Shown piece after piece: positions 26,757 through 34,287 of a stretch of 64,000 nt of DNA. Source of the stretch: Glaciimonas sp. GTDB lineage: Bacteria > Pseudomonadota > Gammaproteobacteria > Burkholderiales > Burkholderiaceae_D. Position 1 is the stretch's first letter; every line of letters starts with the position of its first letter. A program made the position numbers and the translations under genes. The stretch covers positions 186,001 through 250,000 of the forward strand of contig JABBOY010000016.1 of assembly GCA_012927585.1 (NCBI GenBank). Reading direction: 5' to 3'. Below the pieces are notes generated by a model. It did not search any database, had not been told where the DNA came from, and saw only the letters and a program-made list of their open reading frames with translations.

Positions 26757-26879
26757 CCCTAACCCTGCATTCGAGCGGGACTGGCCGATATACGTTCTCT
26801 TTACGGCCTGTGGTTTATTAACTTCCGGGGCTCCGGCCAAGTTTTGTGATCGACCAGCCCCTCAATTTGAACGTTAGGC
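26757..26879 (+). repeat. attC-like integron recombination site 1 (123 bp)
   Basis: The left end CCCTAAC (26757-26763) and right end GTTAGGC (26873-26879) bound an imperfect inverted repeat: the left arm continues to GCGGGACTGGCCGAT and the right arm, read on the other strand, to GAGGGGCTGGTCGAT. This is the architecture of integron attC sites. The outer left base deviates from the RYYYAAC consensus. Confidence 0.6.
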
Positions 26880-26881
26880 AT

Positions 26882-27268
26882 CACAGGGCAAAGACAAATC
26901 CTTTTCATAGTGCGGTTCACAGACAACCTAGAGCGCCTCTCAACTCGCAGGCAATTTTTGCCGGCACATCCCAGCGGCTTGAGCAACATCAGCAAACCAT
27001 TCTTGTTGCTGGCTCGGTTCGGTCAGAGACAGATGCAGCACCGGTCGGAGGTGTTTGGATCGTCGAGGCTCAGAGCAAGGTTACTGCTGCCTTGAATGCT
27101 TTTTCTGAAATTGAAATCCAACTATCGAGGCGCATTGGTAGCGCCGATTTGATCAGTATCAGAAAGACGCTTGAAAAAGACTGGGGAGCACCAGTAATTG
27201 TTAAGAAAAAGCCTAACCTTTCCATCGAGCGGACTGGCCTTCGGCCAGCCACTCATGTCAAACGTTAG
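26882..27268 (+). CDS. Gene-cassette-like open frame, possible MarR-type C terminus
   Basis: Between the two attC-like sites one frame is open from the first site through the TAG inside the second (27266-27268), as is usual for cassette genes. No ATG exists in this frame inside the cassette; an ATG at 26846 lies inside attC site 1. The part VTAALNAFSEIEIQLSRRIG and SADLISIRKTLEKDWGAP resembles the C-terminal dimerisation helices of MarR regulators, but this is a weak impression. It may be a cassette gene that has lost its 5' end. The boundaries given are the cassette limits. Confidence 0.35.
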   Translation, partial: HRAKTNPFHSAVHRQPRAPLNSQAIFAGTSQRLEQHQQTILVAGSVRSETDAAPVGGVWIVEAQSKVTAALNAFSEIEIQLSRRIGSADLISIRKTLEKDWGAPVIVKKKPNLSIERTGLRPATHVKR

Positions 27269-27270
27269 CC
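27211..27270 (+). repeat. attC-like integron recombination site 2 (60 bp)
   Basis: GCCTAAC (27211-27217) and GTTAGCC (27264-27270) match the RYYYAAC and GTTRRRY core sites exactly. The arms pair as CTAAC-TTT-AT-GAG-GG-CTGGCC with its complement around a TTC turn. At 60 bp it is a textbook-size site. No integron integrase gene is in the window. Confidence 0.75.
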
Positions 27271-27372
27271 CTTATCATCCCATTTCGCGAGGCCTCATGC
27301 CAGAAACGCCGAATCCAATTGCGATCGTCGCTGCCGAAGTACTGGTAAGGAGCAAACTGTCCGTTTATTTTG

Positions 27373-27501
27373 ATTAGCAAGAAATGGACGATGCCGTTGC
27401 GGGACTGGAAAGTGGCACTGAGCCGCTTCACAACTCAGTTCGAAGAGTGGATGACAACGGCGTAAACGAAATTCCGCTTACACAAAATCCAGGACACCCT
27501 C
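27373..27501 (+). repeat. IS256-type right end, copy 2 of the 129-bp direct repeat
   Basis: Same span as 25165-25293: KKW-MPLRDWK, LSRFTTQFEEWMTTA, stop, then TTACACAAAAT and GGACACCCTC. Only the last 30 or so codons remain. The flanking DNA beyond the final CCCTC differs from that of copy 1, which defines the element edge. Confidence 0.75.
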
Positions 27502-27767
27502 ATCCGGTTTTAGACCTGTTTCTCTAATTTTTTGTAAATCAGGATATTTCGCTAAAAATTCATCTAATTAGCTAAAAATTCTCCAGTATTCGTCAAGTTT
27601 GCGTTTTCATCGTGCATCTATGTCGTGTAATAAAGTGCTGCAGCGTTCCGCATTCTGCGTGGCGCATTCCACGTGGTGCATTTGACCGATTTGTGCTAAT
27701 ACTCATAATAGAATGACCGTTCTGATTTTTATTTTTGCGCAATGTCGGCAAATAGAATGGAGCGAAC
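27502..27767. other. Gene-free stretch right of the IS256 island
   Basis: AT-rich non-coding sequence with a short direct repeat (GCTAAAAATTC twice, near 27551 and 27579). It presumably contains the promoter of the next gene; no clear -35/-10 pair is asserted. Confidence 0.4.
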
Positions 27768-28388
27768 ATGGGTTTCCTTACCCGGAATAAATCATCGTTG
27801 TTTTTAGCTTGTGCCTTATTCTGTTTTGGTTCTGCCAGCTTTGCCGCCGAAAGCGCTGGTGTCAACATGGATGATGCCGTCATGGTCGGCAAGCAGCAAC
27901 TGTATCTGAATGGATTGGGCGTGCGCCACAAGGTGATTTTCAAAGTCTATGTGGCAGGCTTGTATCTGACCGGCAAAAAAACCAGTGTGCCTGAAGTGCT
28001 GGCTGCAATCGGCCCCAAACGGGTCAGAATCGTGATGCTGCGAGACGTGAGTAATGAGGAGTTTGGACGCGGCTTCATGGCCGGCATCCGGCAAAATTCC
28101 GACCGTGCCGAACTGATGAAAATCACCGGCCCATTGATGAAGTTCGGTGAATTGTTCGCGTCAGTACCGGAGCTGAAAAAAGGCGATGTACTAACTACCG
28201 ACTGGCTGCCGGGAGTCGGCACGCAGATGCAGCTCAATGGTAAAAATATTGGCGACATTATTCCCGATGAGAATTTTTATCATGCCTTGCTAAAGATCTG
28301 GCTGGGTGAAAAACCGCTGGACAATGCGCTCAAGCACCTGCTGCTTGGCGCTACAGTAGCCGAAAGTGCCCGTACTAACTCGCGTTGA
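27768..28388 (+). CDS. Secreted chalcone isomerase-like domain protein
   Basis: 206 residues. An N-terminal Sec signal peptide (LFLACALFCFGSASFAAES, cleavage near residue 27) is followed by a CHI-like fold: NGLGVRHKVIFKVYVAGLYL, VRIVMLRDVSNEEFGRGF and GVGTQMQLNGKNIGDIIPDENFYHALLKIWLG are the family blocks. Bacterial members are periplasmic and of unknown function; they are not flavonoid enzymes as far as known and may bind fatty acids. GGAGCG precedes the ATG. A stand-alone gene. Confidence 0.85.
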   Translation: MGFLTRNKSSLFLACALFCFGSASFAAESAGVNMDDAVMVGKQQLYLNGLGVRHKVIFKVYVAGLYLTGKKTSVPEVLAAIGPKRVRIVMLRDVSNEEFGRGFMAGIRQNSDRAELMKITGPLMKFGELFASVPELKKGDVLTTDWLPGVGTQMQLNGKNIGDIIPDENFYHALLKIWLGEKPLDNALKHLLLGATVAESARTNSR

Positions 28389-28442
28389 CGCAGTCGCCGC
28401 GACAACCGATGGCGATGGCGCCGACTGTAGTCACGCATCCAT

Positions 28443-28456
28443 TTGATCGAGATCAG
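28443..28456 (+). promoter_or_regulatory. FNR/CRP-like half-perfect box
   Basis: TTGAT-CGAG-ATCAG matches the FNR consensus TTGAT-N4-ATCAA at all but the last base. It lies about 210 bp before the flavoprotein gene at 28668, which is far for a class II site. A weak candidate. Confidence 0.25.
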
Positions 28457-28491
28457 ATCCGGCTCTAACCTGTTCTGAATCGCTATAAAAC

Positions 28492-28514
28492 TGCTGTCGG
28501 TTACAACCGGCAGC
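28492..28514. other. Stem-loop in the gap before the flavoprotein gene
   Basis: TGCTGTCGGTT and AACCGGCAGCA pair over ten or eleven bases around a very short loop (one G-T pair). No T-run follows, so it is not a standard terminator. Possibly mRNA 3'-end structure of the preceding gene. Confidence 0.35.
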
Positions 28515-28667
28515 ATGCACATTCATCCACAAAAATTGTTATCTTTTGCTTCCGCTATTCGAAGTATGGGGAAATGCGTTGTAATCTGACTGTGTATTCG
28601 CCTCAGGTTATGCGCGTGCGGCAGAATGCATTCTGATACAGCATTTTTTTGAAAAAACAGGGGCGTG

Positions 28668-29834
28668 ATGCGTAAACGATTGTTGTTGGTGGGCGGCGGC
28701 CATGCGCATCTGTTCGTGCTGGAGGCGTTGCGCCTGCAACGCGCACTCTGGCGTGAGCGGCTGGAAGTGACCTTGCTGTCACGCGATGTCATGACGCCGT
28801 ATTCCGGCATGTTGCCGGGGCTGATTGCCGGGCATTACCGCAGTTCGGAATGTCATGTCGATTTGCGGCCGCTGGCACAGAGCGCCGGCATCGATCTGGT
28901 GCAGGCCAGCGTGGATCAGATCGACCTGCAGCGTAATGTCGCTACGGCACAAGGCCGGGAGTGGCGCTTCGATCTGGTGTCGCTTGATATTGGGTCGTCA
29001 CCGCCGCTGGCGCTGGTGCCGGGCGCGACCGAGCACGCGCTGGGAATCAAACCGATTGATGTCTTTCTGCAGCAATGGCATGCGTTGGAGCAGGCCAGCG
29101 CTGCGCTGCAGCGGCCGATCCATATAGTGATGGTCGGCGGCGGCGCTGGTGGGGTTGAAATGGTACTGGCTATGGCCCATCGTTTGCGGACCCGGCGCAG
29201 TTTGGTGAAATTGTCGCTGGTCACGCGTGCCGCGCTGCTGCCTGCTTATCCGCGCCGCGCCGCGCGCTTGGTGATGGGTCATCTGGAAGCTGCCGGAGTA
29301 GCGTTGCTGACCGGGGCCAGCGTAAGCTTGGTGACACCGGGACGGCTCAACTTTGATAATGGCAGCACCGCGTCTTTCGATCATCTGCTCTGGGCCACCG
29401 GCGCCGTAGCGCAACCGTGGCTGGCGCAGTCTGGAGTAGCGACGGTGGACGGCGGCTTCGTGCAGATCAACCAGCATTTGCAATCGGTGAGCCATCCGCA
29501 ATTGTTTGCCGCCGGCGATATTGCCAGCAACCCACAGCAGTCGCGCCCGAAGGCGGGCGTGTTTGCGGTGCGGCAGGGGCCGATATTGGCGCAAAACTTG
29601 CTGCACCAGGTATTTGGCGATGCCTTGATCGAGTATCGGCCGCAACGCGATTATTTATCGCTGCTGACGACCGGGTCGCGCCATGCGATCGCTTGCTGGT
29701 ACGGGTTGGTGTGGCAGGGCGACTGGGTATGGCGCTGGAAGGATGGAATCGACCGGCGTTTCATGCGGCGTTTTGCATTGCCGTTGCAGCCGGCAGATCC
29801 GCTGCCTGAGCCTGGGCACGACGACCGGGCTTGA
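28668..29834 (+). CDS. FAD-dependent oxidoreductase related to the N-terminal part of SelD fusions
   Basis: 388 residues of the pyridine nucleotide-disulfide oxidoreductase superfamily. The FAD-binding motif LLLVGGGHAHLFVLEAL is at the N terminus and the second dinucleotide fold HIVMVGGGAGGVEMVLAMA is central; LFAAGDIAS near residue 280 contacts FAD. MTPYSGMLPGLIAGHY is typical of the group often fused to selenide-water dikinase (SelD) or similar to type II NADH dehydrogenases. No selD is adjacent here. I chose the ATG at 28668 over the GTG one codon before. No transmembrane segment is evident. Confidence 0.8.
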   Translation: MRKRLLLVGGGHAHLFVLEALRLQRALWRERLEVTLLSRDVMTPYSGMLPGLIAGHYRSSECHVDLRPLAQSAGIDLVQASVDQIDLQRNVATAQGREWRFDLVSLDIGSSPPLALVPGATEHALGIKPIDVFLQQWHALEQASAALQRPIHIVMVGGGAGGVEMVLAMAHRLRTRRSLVKLSLVTRAALLPAYPRRAARLVMGHLEAAGVALLTGASVSLVTPGRLNFDNGSTASFDHLLWATGAVAQPWLAQSGVATVDGGFVQINQHLQSVSHPQLFAAGDIASNPQQSRPKAGVFAVRQGPILAQNLLHQVFGDALIEYRPQRDYLSLLTTGSRHAIACWYGLVWQGDWVWRWKDGIDRRFMRRFALPLQPADPLPEPGHDDRA

Positions 29835-29940
29835 ATTTGCCTGCGGCAGGCGGTCCATTCCGATAAAATATGTGTGCGCAATATACTGTGCCGGCAGCTG
29901 GATTATTGCCGGCCTCATATTTTTTCAGGAGCAGTGACAG

Positions 29941-30612
29941 ATGCCAGAACCGAAAACCGACCTTTCACCAAGCCAGCTTTTTCTGAATAACCAGGCCTGG
30001 GCTGATGCCATCAAGGCCAAGGACGCCGATTATTTCAAGAAGCTGGCAGCGCAGCAGTCGCCGGAATACTTGTGGATCGGTTGCTCCGACAGCCGGGTTC
30101 CTGCCAACGAATTGCTCGGCTTGCTGCCGGGCGAATTGTTCGTTCATCGCAATATTGCCAACGTAGTGGTGCATACCGATCTGAACTGCCTTTCGGTGCT
30201 GCAGTTTGCTATTGACGTTCTGGGCGTCAAGCATGTGATCGTTTGCGGCCACTATGGCTGTTCCGGGGTGCATGCAGCACTTACGCGCCGCCGTATCGGG
30301 CTGGCCGACAACTGGCTGCGCCATGTGCAGGATGTGCATCAGAAACATGAGAAATATTTCGGCGATGCCTTGCCCAGCCGTGCCCAGCAGGATCGCCTGT
30401 GCGAATTGAACGTGATCGAGCAGGTCACCAATCTATGCCAGACCACTGTCCTGCAGGATGCCTGGGAACGCGGCCAGGCCGTGACGGTGCACGGCTGGGT
30501 GTATGGCTTGCAGGACGGCTTGTTGCGCGAACTCGGGATGGAAGTTAATTCGGCGGAAGTGTTGGCGCAAAAATTGGCGACCGTGTTTTCCCGTTACGAG
30601 CAGGCTCCATAA
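29941..30612 (+). CDS. can: Beta-class carbonic anhydrase
   Basis: 223 residues, interconverting CO2 and bicarbonate in the cytoplasm. Zinc ligands and the catalytic dyad are in IGCSDSRVPA (Cys, Asp, Arg) and VCGHYGCSGV (His, Cys). The N-terminal helices PSQLFLNNQAWADAIK match the proteobacterial Can type. The ATG follows GGAGCAGTGACAG. A single gene, convergent with the tungstate transporter genes. Confidence 0.94.
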   Translation: MPEPKTDLSPSQLFLNNQAWADAIKAKDADYFKKLAAQQSPEYLWIGCSDSRVPANELLGLLPGELFVHRNIANVVVHTDLNCLSVLQFAIDVLGVKHVIVCGHYGCSGVHAALTRRRIGLADNWLRHVQDVHQKHEKYFGDALPSRAQQDRLCELNVIEQVTNLCQTTVLQDAWERGQAVTVHGWVYGLQDGLLRELGMEVNSAEVLAQKLATVFSRYEQAP

Positions 30613-30626
30613 AATAACAATTTTAT

Positions 30627-30660
30627 GGGAGTATAGCGATAATTGGTCTTATGGCCGCAT
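30627..30660 (-). repeat. Dispersed 34-bp repeat, copy 1 (divergent)
   Basis: Read on the minus strand it begins ATGCGG and ends CTATACTCCC, the same borders and length as the copies at 54976 and 58687. The following bases to about 30700 (a run containing ATGTATTTTAT on the minus strand) also resemble the left flank of the copy at 58687. Confidence 0.45.
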
Positions 30661-30729
30661 GATTATATGTGGCACTATAAAATACATAATAGTGTATGTT
30701 GGATATGCGGAATATCCGAAGCAGACTGG

Positions 30730-31386
30730 TTATTCATGCACCTGCAGACGGCCGTCGCGTAGTTTCAAGCGTTGCACTTGCGGCAGCGCGATCAGGTCGC
30801 GGTCGTGGCAGGCCATGATTACGCTGCTGCCTTCGGCCAGCAAGGTTGGAATCAGCCGGATCACTTGTTCGCGCGCGGTGCCGTCGAGGTTGGAGGTGGG
30901 TTCGTCCAGCAACAGCAGTCGGGGTTTCAGGATGCGGGCGCGGGCCAGTGCCACGCGCTGTTTTTCGCCGCCGGACAAAGTGGTTGCGAGGTTGTCGCGC
31001 AAGTGCGTAACGCCCGCCCATGCCATCGCTTCCGCGGTGTGTGCGACCCGCGATGCTCTGGAATTGCCGCGCAACTTCAGGCCGAAGCCGATATTGGCCG
31101 CCACGCTGCCGGCAAACATGACCGGATGCTGGTGGACGTAAATGATCGCGGCGCGCAATGCGGCGGGGTAAGGCGTCAGCGACATGGATTGTCCGAGCAG
31201 GGCAATCTCGCCGCATTCAGCGGTTTCCAGTCCTGCCAGGATGCGTAACAGCGTGCTTTTTCCAGCCCCATTGGCGCCGGTCAGCACATAGGCGCTGGCG
31301 CTGGCGAGGGAAAAATTATCGATATCGAGCACCAGACGCGGGCCGTGGCGCTTGCGCAATTGCCGCAGTTGCAGTAGCACCGTCAT
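30730..31386 (-). CDS. tupC: Tungstate-type ABC transporter ATP-binding protein
   Basis: 218 residues, a minimal ABC ATPase: Walker A GANGAGKSTLL, signature LSGGEKQRVALARA, Walker B LLLLDEPTSNLD and the H-loop IMACHDRD. The start at 31386 overlaps the permease stop by ATGA. With the permease it forms a TupBC-like tungstate (or molybdate) importer; the pairing and permease sequence favour tungstate. No periplasmic binding protein gene (tupA) is next to the pair. Confidence 0.8.
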   Translation of the reverse strand: MTVLLQLRQLRKRHGPRLVLDIDNFSLASASAYVLTGANGAGKSTLLRILAGLETAECGEIALLGQSMSLTPYPAALRAAIIYVHQHPVMFAGSVAANIGFGLKLRGNSRASRVAHTAEAMAWAGVTHLRDNLATTLSGGEKQRVALARARILKPRLLLLDEPTSNLDGTAREQVIRLIPTLLAEGSSVIMACHDRDLIALPQVQRLKLRDGRLQVHE

Positions 31387-32090
31387 CGCAGTTGCCCTTG
31401 CCGCTGCGCGTCGCCCTGCAGCAGCATCAATGCGGCATTGATTACCAGTGCAATTGCGATTAGCACCAAACCTAGCGCGATGCCTTGAGCAAACTCGCCT
31501 TTGCTGGTTTCCAGCGCAATCGCGGTGGTGATGGTGCGCGTGACGCCGGCGATATTGCCGCCGACCATCATCGCGCAACCGACTTCCGAAATCACTCGTC
31601 CGAAACCGTTGATGACAGCCGCCATCACGCCGAATCGCACTTCATGCAGCAGTGTGAACATCACCCGCAAGCGCGACGCGCCGAGCGTGATGGCGGTTTC
31701 CGCCAGACGCGGGTCGGCCGCCTGCACCGCAGCCAGCGTCAGCGCGATCAGCACCGGTAGCGCGATAATTGCTTGCCCGGCGATGACGCCGGGCTGTGCA
31801 AACAGCCATTGCAAATCGCCCAGCGGCCCTTGGCGCGTGAGCATCATGTAGAGCAACAAGCCGATCAACACGGTGGGAATCGAGAGCGCCGCTTGCGCCA
31901 GCCAGATCAGCATGCGCCGGCCGCGAAAGTTGCTGCTGGCAAGCGCATAGCCGGCCAGCAGCGCGGCCGGGGTGGCAATCGCCAGTCCGACGACGGAAGT
32001 CTTGAGCGACACCCAGATAATCCCCCATAGCGCGGCGTCGCCTGAAAACAGCAGCGCGAACGCTGCTCGGGTAGCCTCCAACATTCCCAT
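31383..32090 (-). CDS. tupB: Tungstate-type ABC transporter permease
   Basis: 235 residues with about five to six transmembrane helices and the permease loop EAAITLGAS-like segment (ETAITLGASRLRVMFTLLHEV) that contacts the ATPase. GFGRVISEVGCAMMVGGNIAGVTRTITTAI is typical of the TupB/anion-permease group. Translationally coupled to tupC. Upstream lies panB, 108 bp away, in the same direction. Confidence 0.82.
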   Translation of the reverse strand: MGMLEATRAAFALLFSGDAALWGIIWVSLKTSVVGLAIATPAALLAGYALASSNFRGRRMLIWLAQAALSIPTVLIGLLLYMMLTRQGPLGDLQWLFAQPGVIAGQAIIALPVLIALTLAAVQAADPRLAETAITLGASRLRVMFTLLHEVRFGVMAAVINGFGRVISEVGCAMMVGGNIAGVTRTITTAIALETSKGEFAQGIALGLVLIAIALVINAALMLLQGDAQRQGQLR

Positions 32091-32198
32091 CAGCTAGCGG
32101 CGCTTAACCTGAAAGTCGCGCAGCGACTCATTTCGCTCTCATCTCCGCGAGCGGGGGAGGAGTTGGGGGAGAGGGCGGTCATGGTGCTTTCTTGGCTG

Positions 32199-33062
32199 TC
32201 AGAAGCAGTGTTCGTCAGCCGGGAACGATTTATCCTTGACCGCCGCCACATACGCCTGCACTGCAGCGTCGATGCTGGTTTGACCGGCCATGAAATTCTT
32301 CACGAAGCGTGCCTTGCGGCCTGGAAATACGCCCAGCATGTCGTGCATTACCAGCACCTGGCCGGAACAATCCGGCCCGGCACCGATGCCGATAGTGGGG
32401 ATCGCCAACAATTCGGTCACTTCGCGCCCCAGCGCAGCAGGAATCGCTTCCAGCACCAGCAGTGCGGCGCCTGCGGCTTGCAGCGCCAGCGCGTCAGACT
32501 TGAGCGTGTCGGCCGCTCTGAGCGTCTTGCCTTGTACTTTATAGCCGCCCAACTGATGTACCGATTGCGGCGTCAGGCCAAGGTGGGCGCAGACTGGTAT
32601 GGCGCGGTCGGCCAGAAAGCGCACAGTCTCGGCCAGCCATGCGCCGCCTTCAAGCTTGACCATGTGGGCGCCGGCCTGGATCAACTGCACCGCGTTGTTG
32701 AATGCCGATTCAGGCGTGGCGTAGCTGCCGAACGGCATGTCGGCCAGCACCATGGCCGACTTGTTGCCGCGCGCAACGCAGGCGGTATGGTAGGCGATGT
32801 CGGCGACCGTGACAGGCAGGGTTGAATGGTGGCCCTGGCAGACCATGCCGAGCGAATCGCCGATCAGCAGCACTTCGACACCGCAGCTATCCATGAGAGC
32901 CGCAAAGCTGGCGTCGTAGCAGGTTAGCATGCTGATTTTGTTATCCGCGGCACGCATCGCATTCAGCGACAGAATCGTGACAGCCTTGGCCACGATCGGT
33001 TTGGCGGCAGCTATCGGCGTATCGGTCCCGGCCATGTCTTTTCCCTGTAAATAACTAGCCAT
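32199..33062 (-). CDS. panB: 3-methyl-2-oxobutanoate hydroxymethyltransferase
   Basis: 287 residues; the first step of pantothenate synthesis, transferring a hydroxymethyl group from 5,10-methylene-THF to alpha-ketoisovalerate. The motifs are [53 protein letters not shown] and [23 protein letters not shown]. The N-terminal 30 residues before the barrel are longer than in E. coli PanB; a second ATG ten codons in (MAGTDTPI) is an alternative start. No panC follows in the window. Confidence 0.94.
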   Translation of the reverse strand: MASYLQGKDMAGTDTPIAAAKPIVAKAVTILSLNAMRAADNKISMLTCYDASFAALMDSCGVEVLLIGDSLGMVCQGHHSTLPVTVADIAYHTACVARGNKSAMVLADMPFGSYATPESAFNNAVQLIQAGAHMVKLEGGAWLAETVRFLADRAIPVCAHLGLTPQSVHQLGGYKVQGKTLRAADTLKSDALALQAAGAALLVLEAIPAALGREVTELLAIPTIGIGAGPDCSGQVLVMHDMLGVFPGRKARFVKNFMAGQTSIDAAVQAYVAAVKDKSFPADEHCF

Positions 33063-33148
33063 AAAATCCTCTCAGTTACGAAACTCGATTGCCATAGTGT
33101 AGCGCTCTGGCGCGGGCTTAGTTCGGTCCAATATTATTATTGCTGCCG

Positions 33149-33496
33149 CTAACTACGAAAAATAAAATACACCGCGCCCACCAAACACAGACCTGCCCAA
33201 ACGTAATCGAGCTTGAACGGCTGCCCCATGTACAACATGGCGAACGGCACAAACACCACGAGCGTAATTGCTTCCTGCATGATTTTCAGTTGTCCCAGAC
33301 TGAACTGGGTATAACCGATGCGGTTGGCCGGCACTTGCAGCATGTACTCAAACAGCGCAATCGCCCAACTCACCAGTGCCGCAATCCACCACGGTTTGCT
33401 GGCCAAGTTTTTCAAGTGGCCGTACCAGGCCACAGTCATGAAAATATTCGAGAAGAACAGTAGGCCGACAGTTTGGAGGGTGATGAAATTTGGCAT
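33149..33496 (-). CDS. DUF486/DMT-like small membrane protein
   Basis: 115 residues, almost entirely four hydrophobic helices (TVGLLFFSNIFMTVAWYGHL, WWIAALVSWAIALFEYMLQV, ITLVVFVPFAMLYMG, YVWAGLCLVGAVYFIF). This is the DUF486 family, related in topology to EmrE-like small multidrug transporters; the substrate is unknown. The conserved PANRIGYTQFSLGQLKIMQE block is present. A separate unit in the same direction as panB. Confidence 0.85.
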   Translation of the reverse strand: MPNFITLQTVGLLFFSNIFMTVAWYGHLKNLASKPWWIAALVSWAIALFEYMLQVPANRIGYTQFSLGQLKIMQEAITLVVFVPFAMLYMGQPFKLDYVWAGLCLVGAVYFIFRS

Positions 33497-33536
33497 GGTG
33501 TTGTCTGAAGCGTTTTGATGATGCAGGAAATATTAA

Positions 33537-33568
33537 GGGTATGCATTAAAACATGTAGTTTTCCGCAT
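33537..33568 (-). repeat. Dispersed repeat, copy 2
   Basis: On the minus strand ATGCGGAAAACTACATG then TTTTAATGCATACCC. It aligns with the copies at 54976 and 58687, two bases shorter. Confidence 0.5.
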
Positions 33569-33663
33569 GTATTTTGAGCGCTTCAAAAAATACTATATAT
33601 TTATGATGAAAGTAGGTAACTGTACAGTCCGCTATAAAATATCTGTAAACAGACACGGTTTTT

Positions 33664-33729
33664 GTAGGTGCGGCTTTAGCCGGAATTGCTTGTATCTATT
33701 CGCGGTTAACCGCGCCTGTAGAGCCGCAC
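33664..33729. repeat. Palindromic intergenic repeat
   Basis: GTGCGGCTTTA (from 33668) pairs with TAGAGCCGCAC at the right end, and an inner perfect palindrome CGCGGTTAACCGCG lies between. Such GTAGG-type palindromes recur in the window (see 45531, 49748). It occupies the 284-bp gap between the DUF486 gene and folK. Confidence 0.5.
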
Positions 33730-33780
33730 TGCTTTGCTTCGCATATTGACCAAAAGTATATTTTTTACTCGGAGCGCGCT

Positions 33781-34287
33781 TCAAATCCTCTGAATGACCT
33801 GATCCGCCACCGCCGGCAAGAATTGATGTGCTGCTCCGTGGCCCGGGATCTGGATCAACGGGTCGATTTGCAGCAACGGAATCAGCACGAAGGCGCGCTG
33901 TGTCATGCGCGGATGCGGCACTTGCAGTGTGGTGCTGGCAATCGTCTGGTTGCCGTACAGCAGCAGGTCGAGATCGAGTGTGCGCGGTGCGTTCGGGTAC
34001 GGGCGCAGGCGTCCAAAATCGTGCTCGATTGCTTGCAGTGCCAGTAGCAGTTCGGCGGCTGGCAAGCGGGTTTTTAGTTGCACCACTGCATTGATGAAAT
34101 CATCGCCGGAAGCGTCAATCGGTGCGCTGCGGAACAGGCTCGATCGTGCGCTTAGATTCGTATCGGGCAGGGTTTGCAGTTGTGCAATGGCGCGCAGCAC
34201 CTGATTGCGCGCATCGCCCAGATTGGCGCCCAGGCCGACGTATGTTGTTACCTGCGCGGGCATTTGCACCTGCGCCGGCAATGTCAC
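33781..34287 (-). CDS. folK: 2-amino-4-hydroxy-6-hydroxymethyldihydropteridine pyrophosphokinase
   Basis: 168 residues; transfers pyrophosphate from ATP to the pterin in folate synthesis. HPPK signatures are YVGLGANLGDARNQVLRA, SSLFRSAPIDASGDDFINAVVQL and RTLDLDLLLYGNQTI with PHPRMTQRAFVLIPL. Its ATG overlaps the pcnB stop. It is the last gene of a five-gene overlapping operon. Confidence 0.94.
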   Translation of the reverse strand: MTLPAQVQMPAQVTTYVGLGANLGDARNQVLRAIAQLQTLPDTNLSARSSLFRSAPIDASGDDFINAVVQLKTRLPAAELLLALQAIEHDFGRLRPYPNAPRTLDLDLLLYGNQTIASTTLQVPHPRMTQRAFVLIPLLQIDPLIQIPGHGAAHQFLPAVADQVIQRI

